NCBI GenBank assembly: GCA_021397845.1
Contig: CM038052.1
Span: 40,470,449-40,534,448, forward strand
From: Areca catechu
Taxonomy: Eukaryota; Streptophyta; Magnoliopsida; Arecales; Arecaceae
Direction of reading: 5' to 3'
Length of the DNA: 64,000 nt
Positions 55,389 through 64,000 of the stretch are shown here, piece by piece; position 1 is the stretch's first letter; every line of letters begins with the position of its first letter. The translations under genes and the position numbers were made by a program. A model generated the notes under the pieces. The model was not told the DNA's origin. It worked only from the letters and a program-made list of their open reading frames with translations, and made no database searches.

Positions 55389-57405
55389 TTGAATAGGGCT
55401 CCGAGTAAATCCGTTAACAAAACTCCATATGAGATATGGACTAGACGTAAGCCAACACTCTCACCCTTCAAGTTTGGGGTTGCCCGACTTATGTAAAATA
55501 TTTGAAAATGGATAAACTTGGACTGAGGTCTAACCGGTGCCTATTTGTTGGGTATCCAAAAGAGTCTAAGGGGTATTACTTATACTTGGCTGAGGAACAA
55601 AAATTGTTCATCAGTCTTAGGGCTATCTTTTTGGAAAAGGAGTTTCTTGGTGAAGGAACTGTAATCGCTAAGATTAAACTTAGTGAAGTTCAACAAGTAA
55701 AAGAATTGACACACTTAAGGGACAACATAGAACCGGTTATGATTATATCACACCCAGAGCCCACATAGGAACCATTAAGGAGATCCGGTAGGGTACCGAG
55801 TTGACCGGTCAGATACTATGATTTCTTGGTCTGGGATGGTGATCCCATTAAACTCGATGAGAACAATGAGGATCCGATTATATATATGGATGCAATGCAG
55901 AGATCCGACTATGAGAAATGGCTAGGAGCTATGAAATCCGAAATGGAATCCATGGAAATCAATAATGTATGGACATTGGTTGATCTGCATGATGGGATAA
56001 AATCCATTGGGTGCAAATGAATTTTCAAGAGGAAAAGGGGTGCAGACGGGTAGGTGGAGACCTATAAAGCTCATTTGGTTACCAAAGGATATCGTCAATG
56101 TTATAGTATTGACTATGACGAGATGTTCTCTCCTATGGCAATGCTCAAGTTCATTCGGATTATGCTTGCTTTAGCGTCACACTTTGACTATGAAATCTGG
56201 CAAATGGATATTCGAACAGCTTTCCTGAATGGTGAGCTGGAAGAAAAGGTGTATATGATACAACCTGAAGGGTTCATATCTATAGACGAGTCAAAGGTGT
56301 GCAAGCTTCAAAGGTTCATCTATGGACTGAAACAAGCATCACAGAGTTGGAGCATGCGATTTGATAAGTGTATCAAATCGTATGGCTTCATTAGGAATGG
56401 AGAAGAACCTTGCATTTACAAGTGGGCTAATGGTTTTGTGATTGTATTCCTTGTGTTGTCTGTGGATGACATTCTCTTAATCGGGAATGACATCCTAGCA
56501 CTTCAAGGAATAAAGGTCTGGTTGTCATCTCAGTTCTCTATGAAGGACTTGGGTAAAGTCTCTTACATACTGGGTATAAAGATTTATAGAGATAGATCTA
56601 AGAGGCTTCTATGACTGTCCCAATCTATGTGCATTGATACTGTGCTGAAGCGGTTCGGCATGAAAAATTTCAAGAAAGGCTATCTTTCGATAGGCACTAG
56701 AATTGCTCTCTCCAAAGAGGATCGTGTGACAACTCCTGAGGAGAGAGAGCGTATGTGTAGAATTTCATATACTTTAGTAGTGGGTTCTATAATGTATGCT
56801 ATGACATGTACTAGACCAGATGTGGCATACTTACTAGGTGTAGTGAGCAGATACCAGTCTGACCCAGGTGAAGCTCATTGGAAAGTGGTAAAGACCATCT
56901 TTAAGTATTTGCAAAATACTAAGGACCATGGCTGATTTATGGAGAACTTGATTTGAAACTTGTGGGGTATACTGACTCCAGTTTCTAGTCAGATAAGGAT
57001 GATAGCAAGAGTGTATTAGGGTTTATCTTCACCCTTAATGGAGGAGTGATCTGCTAGAAAGGTTCCAAGCAGCCTACTGTGGCAGACTTAGTATGCGATG
57101 CAGAATACATTGCAACATCAGATGCAGCGAAGGAAGCTGTGTGGTTGTGAAAGTTCTTTAGCGAGCTCGGAGTGGCACCTTCCCTGGATGGTCCTATTCC
57201 GGTGTATTGTGACAGCACTGGAGCCATTGCTCAAGCCAAAGAGTCAAAGTCTCATCATCGCACAAAGCATATTCTGCGGTGCTATCACCTTGTACGAGAG
57301 ATCATAGAACGATGTGATATTGACCTTCAGAAGATTGATAGAAAGGAGAACCAAGCTGACCCCTTCACTAAAACTATCAGAATTCAAGGGTTTGATAGTT
57401 GTAAA
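55389..57405 (+). pseudogene. Copia A2 pol, 3' part (RT and RNase H)
   Basis: Resumes at LNRAPSKSVNKTPYEIW. After a shift near 55460, DKLGLRSNRCLFVGYPKESK (55511-55570) leads into RT: KWLGAMKSEMESMEINNVW, HFDYEIWQMDIRTAFLNG (56180-56235), IYGLKQASQSW (56320-56350), then LSVDDILLIGND (56455-56490), where YVDD has become SVDD. RNase H is broken near 56930-57100 and readable again as VYCDSTGAIAQAKESKSHH (57200-57260) and KENQADPFTKT (57343-57375). Stops fall at 55766, 55802, 56018, 56051 and 56612, among others. Confidence 0.9.
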
Positions 57406-57457
57406 TGAAAAATGAAAATGAGATTCTGTACCGATTGGCTTTAGTCCAAGTGAAAGT

Positions 57458-59229
57458 TGTTGGGAATTGTGTCCCAAAGCCAATCATCTAGACTGTAGAT
57501 GGTTGTGCCATTTTGTAATTGTATATAAATTTTTAATGAATAAAAGTTATTCTTTGGCTGTTCATCATATTTATATTTTTCTGAAATGAACTCTTGTATG
57601 ATAGAGCCCTTAGAACTATATTATTTGATATAGAGAGGATGTATCAAGTAGTTCTTAAACTGGTTCACAACCAAATGATACATTATTATAGGATGATAAT
57701 GTATCAAGTATAGGTTGTTGTATGTCACATTTGTTAGTTGTCCTCTTAACCAAGGAGTGTGGAGACACTGGTATGACATGCAAGTGAAATGTATGACATC
57801 TCACTGAACGTAACCATCTGTGGAGCTCCCTTCTGTTAAAGGGTTGCTTGCAAAGGGATATGGGTATATGTGTCCCTCAGACCTAGGTCACCATGGCAGC
57901 TTACAAGCAACTCACTATACTTTGGTGTCGGACCACTTGAATTTCTAATCCAGTGATGAAAGGTTTCTAGGTGCAGTCAAGTACTTATGGAGCGATGATG
58001 GATCAGGATGGAATTGACCCCTCCAAATAGTTTGGAGTGAATGACTCATTGTGTCTCAATTTAGCAAATCCTTGACCAGGATAGTTCTTGTGAGGAGTCA
58101 CAGAACTTGTAAAGTTGAGGCACGATCTGGATAAACCAAATTAGGGTTGGTAGTCGAATCCTAGGTCATCCTGAGCATTATGAGGTCAAAGGGATAAATT
58201 ATGCGGTAACCATATGCAAGAGGTTCTAGAGAGGTGCTCTACATCTTCGACCTATCCGGATATCGGGTATCATTGCTAGATGAGGACTTTGACTAGTACC
58301 AAAAGTGTTCCAGTACTACCGGCTTAGTATTCGAACCTATGGGGTCACACACCATAGGGGTTTCTATCTGATTTAAAGGCTGATCGATGATTGAGAATTG
58401 TTTTGCCATCACTGGAGGTCAATGTGATTGACCATGTTCGAAGTGTCGCTACTTGGAAGTGTTGACAATTGCAAGTATCGACACTTGGTAAAATGTGAAG
58501 TGTCGACACTTGACTGACGAGCAAAAATTCTGAGAAGTTTTCTGGGAAGGTTTTGACTTCGAATTTTGAATTCGAATTTCAAATTCTGGACATTTTTGGC
58601 TCCAGGCTTTCATGGTATGATTGTCATACTTGCCTTTTTAGCTTGGACCTATTTGGTATGGTCCTTGACCTTCTCCCCCAATCACTCCTCCTTCCTCTTT
58701 CTCCCTCTGTTAGCTGTCCCTATAAATAAAGGTTGTTTTAGGGGTTGCTGGTTGGTTGAAGAACTAGAAGAGAAAAGGGGTTTTATGAGGACTTGGGATT
58801 GGGTGTGAGAATACCTAGCATTCAAGCTTGGTCTTGGGAAGAGAAATAGTTAAGAAGGGTTCCACCTCTCCTCCTTGTCTTCCAAGAAGAAGAAGATCAA
58901 CCTGAAGGATCCTAAGGAGCTAGCACTCTGAGAGAGTTGATCAGAGTCGAGCCCCGGTATGAACTACCCATAGAGTCCAGACACATGTGTGGCTCAAGAG
59001 CACCATCCTTGGAGCACCGCCACTGCACCCATCAAAGGTATAATAGTAAGGTATCTTTATATCTTTGAGTTTTATCTTGATTTTGATGTTTATTGTATGC
59101 TATATCATTATACTAGATCCTATTGTAGGTAGATTGGTGGATCATTTGATCGATCTACCAAGCCTTTCGCTATGTTCATTTTAAAATAGTTTTAAAATAC
59201 ATTCTTTATGTCGGTATGTTTCACCTTCA
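57458..59229 (+). repeat. Copia A2 3' LTR
   Basis: TGTTGGGAATTGTGTCCCAAAG to TTTCACCTTCA, 1772 bp. It has four AAGTGTCGACACTT-like motifs (58440-58512), two perfect at the centre, against fewer in the 5' LTR. TATA is at 58721-58728. Confidence 0.93.
58721..58728 (+). promoter_or_regulatory. TATA box of copia A2 3' LTR
   Basis: TATAAATA followed by AAGGTTGTTTTAGGGG, as in the other copia A LTRs. Confidence 0.7.
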
Positions 59230-59234
59230 AATAG

Positions 59235-60790
59235 ATGGTCTACTACAATATTTTTTTATCCCTTTTTATCTCAAACTTTAATATTAAATTCCTATAGTAG
59301 TAAGATCTATTTAATCAAGCATGGTTTAGCATCTTTCTTTGAGAGTAGGTATCTCAAAGCTAAGTGATTCGAATAAATCATGATCTTAGATCCTAATAAA
59401 TAATATCAAAATTCTTTTAGGGCAAACACTACAGCTAGTAACTCTTTCTTGATGGATGTATAATTCTTTTGGGCTTCATTCAAAATTTTGCTGGCATAAT
59501 AAATTACTATAGGATATTTGTTTACCATCTGGCCCAAAATAGTTCCTATGGCAAAGTCTGAAGCATCACATATTATTTTAAAAGGTAGTGACCAATCTGG
59601 AGGTTGGATGATCGGGGCTTTGGTCACAGCTTCTTTTAAAAACTCATAGGCCTTAAGATAGTCTTCATCAAAGTTAAAAGGGATATCCTTAGTGAGCAGA
59701 TTACATAAAAGATGAGATATCTTGGAAAAGTCTATAATGAAGTGACGGTAAAATCCTACATAACCAAGAAAAGATCGAATTTGTTTGATAGAATTGGATG
59801 AAGTTTAGAAATTAATTCGACCTTAGCTCTATCAACCTCAATCCCTCTTTCTAACATAATATGCCCTAGGATGATCCCTTCTTGAACCATGAAATGACTT
59901 TTCTCCTAGCTTAAAACTAGATTGGCCTTGATGCATTATTTTATTATCCTCTTCAAATTGTTGAGGCAACTCTTAAAAGATTCTCCAAAGATTGAAAAGT
60001 CATCCATAAAAATTTTCAAGAAATCTCCCACTATATCTGAGAAAATTGATATCATGCACCTTTGAAAGGTTATAGGTGCATTACACAATCCAAAGGACAT
60101 TCTACGAAAAGCAAAGGTTCCATAGGGATAGGTGGCAGTGGTCTTTTCCTGGTCTCCTGGATAGATTGCTACTTGATTATATCTGGAGTATCCATCTAAA
60201 AAGCAGAAATATCATTGGCCAGCTAGTCTCTCCAAAATTTGGTCAATGAAGGGTAAGGGGAAATGGTCTTTGCGGGTAGCTGCATTAAATTTTTGATAAT
60301 CGATACAGACACACCACCCAGTGAAAAGTCTCATTGGCACTAGATCCCCCTGGTCAGTACGAACAACCGTGAGTCCAGATTTCTTGAGAATAACTTGAGT
60401 GGGACTCACCCAATGGCTATCAGAAATGGGATAGATGATACTAGCATCTAACCATTTAATTACTTCCTTTTTTACCACTTCTTGCATGTTTGGGTTGAGC
60501 CGTCTTTGCATATTTTAGGTTGGTTTGGCATTATTCCTTGTATAAATATGGTGCATGCAAATTGATGGACAATACCTTTCAAGTCAACAATGGTCCAACC
60601 TATGGCCTCCTTATGTGTCTTTAGAATATCTATTAATTGATCTTCCAGCTCATGGGTTAGGTTAGAAGCAATGATTACTGGTAGGGTTTTTTCTAGTCCT
60701 ACGAATACATACTTGAGTGATTCGGACAAAGATTTTAATTCTAGTTATGGTGGGACCTGAGTTGAAGGATGTAATCATGCAGTTCCTAGA
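59235..60790 (-). pseudogene. Athila RT and RNase H
   Basis: The minus strand begins LELKSLSESLKYVFVGLEKT (60765-60700), then PVIIASNLTHELEDQLIDIL, HKEAIGWTIVDLKGIVHQFA and RRLNPNMQEVVKKEVIKWLD (60507-60450). WVSPTQVILKKSGLTVVRTD, CVCIDYQKFNAATRKDHFPL (60320-60262) and FIDQILERLAGQ follow. The catalytic motif reads FMDDFSIFG with FMDD at 60010-59999. RNase H: SLPFKIICDASDFAIGTILG (59585-59530), ASKILNEAQKNYTSIKKELL, then ALRYLLSKKDAKPCLIK and LLL.EFNIKV.DKKG down to NIVVD at the copia A2 border. Few lesions: shifts near 60500 and 59800, and some stops. Confidence 0.9.
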
Positions 60791-61400
60791 TCAGGTAAAG
60801 ATTCAGTTGTCATTGACAAAGGTCATGAAGGTGATGGGTGAGGTGAATCAAGCAGGACATTCACCTCCTAGACTTGGGTTTCTTCAAAAACCTCATTATC
60901 ATCCATCAAATTGGAGGAAGAATCAGATTCAACTAGTTCATCTATCAGCTCAATCATAGAACAACTTTCCTCCTCTTAAATAAATTTTGAGGCATTAAAA
61001 ATATTGATTATTACCTTTTGATCCCCAAAAAAAATGTCCATGGCTCCCATTTTATAATTAATATTAGAGTTAGCAGTGGCTAGGAATGGACGATCTAAAA
61101 TTATGAGATTTTGATTTAGCTCCTAGGATGGTTCCATGTCAAGTCTGAGGAAGTCTACCGGGAAATAATATTGGTTTACCCTAATTAAAACATCCTCAAT
61201 CAAACCACATGGAGTCTTAACAAATATGTCTGCTAGTTATAAAATGACCGACATAGGTTTTAGTTCTCCTATCCCAAGTTTTTCATAAACTGAGGTTGGA
61301 AGAAGGTTCATGCTAGCTCCTAAATCCAACAAGGCTCAGTCAAAGGTAATGCCTCCTATAATGCAAGAAATCAAAGGAGCACCAGGATCTTTCATTTTCT
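60791..61400 (-). pseudogene. Athila protease region
   Basis: The minus strand shows ALLDLGASMNLLPTSVYEKL (about 61335-61275), with DLG at the active site as is usual for Athila protease. GELKPMSVILQLADIFVKTP, GLIEDVLIRVNQYYFPVDFL and LNQNLIILDRPFLATANSNI (about 61125-61060) follow. An acidic linker (SCSMIELIDELVESDSSSN) leads to RT. Single stops replace residues in several places. Confidence 0.82.
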
Positions 61401-63320
61401 GAGATAATTGGATTAACAGGACCGCACTTACATCCTCAGCTAATACAATTCTCTTCGCACTATGTGGCTCATGTTTTTAGGTACAAAGTTCCTTGAAAAA
61501 CTTAGCATAAGCCGAAACATGCTAAATTGCATTAAGAAGTGATAAATTTATATGTACTTGCTTAAATAATTTCATCAATTCCTTGTTACATGCTCCTTGC
61601 TTTTTGCATGAAAAGCCAACTTCTAGGGCTAAAGAAAATGGAACTCTAGGTTTATATGTATCAGGCAACTCATCTGCTTTCTTTTTCCCTATCTTTCTCA
61701 TTCAAATTTGGACCAACATCAATACTTATTTTGGGCTTAGGTTCTTTCATGAGGTTAGTTTCAGTATGAGCCTCTTCTTTTAAGTTCAGCTTTTGGCTAG
61801 CATCAATACTAGCCTCTCCCATCGGGTCTAAGTATGGGTCTCTAAGAATCCTACCACTTCTAAGATCAAAGATTGCTTTGGCATTCTCAAATTGGAGATT
61901 CTTGGTAGGACATTTGAGTGCAGGTTAGGTGGATTGTTCCAAGGGTTTGCTATCGATTGGCTTGTTAACCTGGTTCCCTCCTCATAATGGACTCAGCTAT
62001 TTATCCTATTTGTACTTCTAGCTTGGCAATTAATTGTTATTAAGCTATGATTAATTGTTGGAGTTGATTAAACCTATCATTGGCTAGATTGGTCCATTGA
62101 GGATGTTGGTATAATGGCTGATTATGATAAGATGGTTGCATAGGCTGACTAGGTTGACTAGGCTGACCTCTATTATAGGTATAGTTTTGGTATTGGGGTC
62201 TATTTTGAAAGTTTTGCACATGAGGAGTTTGGGTCGATGCCTGAGTTTGTTAAATCTTCTAAGAAGAATTAGGATGGTTCCTCCAACTTGGGTTATATAT
62301 ATTTGAGAATGGATCATTAACTGGCTTAGAGTAACCTTGGATAGCTTAGACTTATTCTTGGTTGAATAGTGGTAACTGTGCAATCGTAGGACATTCATTC
62401 ACATAATGGATTAGGCTATCATAGATAGAACAGATCTCCTGATGATTAGAAGGTGATGGGTATTATGTTGGAGACTGTTGACCGAGGGCTAGAACTTGAT
62501 TTATTTTATGGGTAAGAAGGTCGACTGTATCTAATCTCTAGGCTATCAAGTTCAAGTTGACATTAGGAGTAGAATTTGACTATTTAATTTCATAGACTCC
62601 TGCCTGCTTTTGATGAGGAATTGATCTTTCATAGGAAGATAGTGAAGCTTGGTTGATTGAATTTTTACTTAGGATTTCAAATAAGGCATAGGATTCATCC
62701 TCACTTTTACTCATGAATACATCTCTACAAGATGCATCCACCATCTATCTATATTGGTCTCCTAGACCCTCATAGAAGGCTTGAATAATTTGCCACTTAG
62801 ATAAACCATGGTGTGGACATTTTTTAAGAATTTCCTTAAGTCTTTTCCATGATTCATGAATTAGTTCTCCTCGAAGTTGAGCAAGTCCAATGATAGCTCG
62901 CCTTATGGTATTAGTTCTACCTATGGGATAAAATTTCTTAAAAAATTCATGCTGCATCTCATTCCAAGTTCGAATTGGTCTCCCTATTGTACCAAGCTAG
63001 TACTTGGCTTTATCCTTAAGTGAGAAGGAGAATAGAGTCAATCTAAGTGCATCGTTAGTAAAATCTTGGATCTTCATTGTATAGTAGATTTCTAGAAATT
63101 CATCTAAATGCTTATGAGGGTCTTCATTGGTATACTCATAGAAAGATGGGAGCATTTGGATGGTGGTGGACTTGATCTCATAGTTTCTGGTAGGTATATT
63201 GGGTAGGTGGATACAAGTCAATAGATTATAGGTAGTAGGAATGAAGTACTCTTTCATCTACCTAGGTGGTTCTTCAGGGTTTTCAGCCATTTGATTATTC
63301 GGTTTGATATGGTTCACCAT
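61401..63320 (-). pseudogene. Athila gag
   Basis: Start ATG at 63320 (MVNHIKPNNQMAENPEEPPR), stop TAG at about 63258, then MKEYFIPTTYN. The capsid part reads IKSTTIQMLPSFYEYTNEDP (63175-63115), HKHLDEFLEI, DALRLTLFSFSLKDKAKY and TWNEMQHEFFKKFYPIGRTN (62970-62915), then LRGELIHESWKRLKEILKKC, CPHHGLSKWQIIQAFYEGL and VDASCRDVFMSKSEDESYAL (62745-62685). A Gln/Pro/Tyr-rich tail (YHNQPLYQHPQWTNLANDRF) precedes IIA with two stops (62037-62042). The zinc knuckle near 62450-62390 is decayed. Confidence 0.85.
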
Positions 63321-64000
63321 TCAATTTCAAGGTTGGGTTTGACTAGGTCAAGAAATAAAGATCTCCTACCATTTATGTACCAATGTAACCCTAATATATA
63401 ATGCAAAAAAAATTAAAATTTTTTTAATAAAAAAATTAAAAGAGAATGAAGGAGGTCTAAGGAGAAAACCCTAAGAGTCCTTAATCTAAGAGGATAGAGA
63501 AGAGTAATTGTTTTGTTATTTTTGTGAATTTCAAATACTTGTTAAATAGATTCTTATCCTAGGATGCCCTAATTCTAAATAGCTCCTAACTTCTAAGGTA
63601 GCTTTGGAGCCCTTCAAGTCAAAAACTAACTAATCAGCTGGCCAGATAAGGGTAAAATCGATGGGGGTTCCCCGTTGCTATCCTTAGACACTAATTAAAA
63701 TTGGCCAGGTCAGTCGATAGAACCAATTAAAAATCATCTTTCTTCAGGGCTACATCATCCTGGAACCCCTTTCCTAGACACCAGCCAATCAGCCAATCCT
63801 AACTCAGTCCAACTCTTTCGGGTGCCTTGTCCTATTAAGCTCAAGTTTCTTAGGGGCCAACATCTAGTTAATTTTAATTAGCAAGCTTAGGTATGCTGAA
63901 GCAGGGTAGTGGTTTGTGAGCTAAGGAAGGGTAATCAAATTCTCACCTTATCTTGTTTATGGGTTAATACCCTTAAGATAGTTTATAAAAATATAAAATG
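63321..64000 (-). other. Athila minus-copy leader (partial)
   Basis: No gene. A poly(A/T) stretch lies at 63400-63440, and the shared module is at 63635-63800. The rest of the leader and the 5' LTR are outside the window. Confidence 0.65.
63635..63800 (-). other. Leader module, Athila version (minus copy)
   Basis: On the minus strand: GGCTGATTGGCTGGTGTCTA, TTTTTAATTGGTTCTATCGA, CTGACCTGGCCAATTTTAAT, TAGTGTCTAAGGATAGCAAC and CTTATCTGGCCAGCTGATTA. It is colinear with the forward Athila module at 23665-23840. Confidence 0.85.

Larger units (their letters stand above)
39968..59229 (+). mobile_element. Copia A2: Ty1/copia element hosting copia B
   Basis: Sister of copia A1, inserted in Athila between RNase H and integrase. 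Flanks are GATAG (39963-39967) and AATAG (59230-59234), a TSD with one change. LTRs are 39968-41708 and 57458-59229 with a Met-tRNA primer-binding site and full gag-pol order. Copia B split its pol at 45517. Without B it is about 9.4 kb. Confidence 0.93.
36851..64000 (-). mobile_element. Athila-type gypsy element, minus-strand copy, hosting copia A2
   Basis: Reads right to left: leader (to 63321), gag, protease, RT and RNase H (to 59235), interruption by copia A2 (39968-59229), integrase, 3' untranslated motif, polypurine tract and 3' LTR (36851-38114). The 5' LTR lies beyond the right edge. Excluding the insertion it is at least 7.9 kb and retains every gag-pol domain, though with stops. Its left flank is ATATT; the other TSD copy is outside the window. 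Confidence 0.9.

Overview
The window is nuclear DNA of a large-genome flowering plant, probably a monocot. A palm-like genome is my guess from how the Copia and Athila families read; it is not demonstrated. I see no host gene, rRNA, tRNA or CRISPR array. Essentially every stretch I can assign belongs to LTR retrotransposons or a LINE, most of them broken by stop codons, frameshifts and nested insertions. Family assignments come from protein motifs read by eye; LTR borders come from paired repeats, TG..CA ends, primer-binding sites and 5-bp target-site duplications (TSDs).

Left block (1-21213, + strand): a Ty3/gypsy element of Tat type is cut into three exons-like pieces. Its gag (about 1010-2468) is interrupted by a chromovirus-type element (ch1, 2469-9515). 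Gag end, protease and start of RT follow (9516-10597) and are interrupted by a Ty1/copia element (A1, 10598-20119). RT to the start of RNase H resumes at 20120-21213. A second Tat RT fragment and a 358-bp foldback occupy the left edge (1-964).

Middle block (21214-36850): an internally deleted Athila-type element (+, 21214 to about 26200); a fragment of a chromovirus-like LTR (26373-27195); a second gag-plus-chromodomain element on the minus strand (ch2, 27196-32321); a minus-strand L1-type LINE ORF1 (32322 to about 36180) carrying a solo copia-like LTR (33088-35367); then AT-rich DNA without a recognisable feature.

Right block (36851-64000): a minus-strand Athila element that runs off the right edge. 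It contains copia A2 (39968-59229), which itself contains the youngest element, copia B (45518-55388). B has 2.4-kb LTRs differing at only about 2% of sites, a perfect TTGAA TSD, and a gag-pol frame with six stop codons but no frameshift.

The most interesting signals are in the untranslated leaders between primer-binding site and gag. (1) A roughly 150-bp module built around CTGGCCAA and TTGGTGTCTAAG recurs in seven leaders of copia, Athila and chromovirus-like elements, which belong to two superfamilies. (2) The copia B leader has four hairpins with a near-constant loop core and different but self-complementary stems, the pattern of a selected RNA structure. (3) Copia A LTRs and leaders are dense in GTCGAC-centred palindromes. 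(4) Two distinct chromovirus-like families share the same gag-plus-chromodomain layout with the catalytic pol genes missing.
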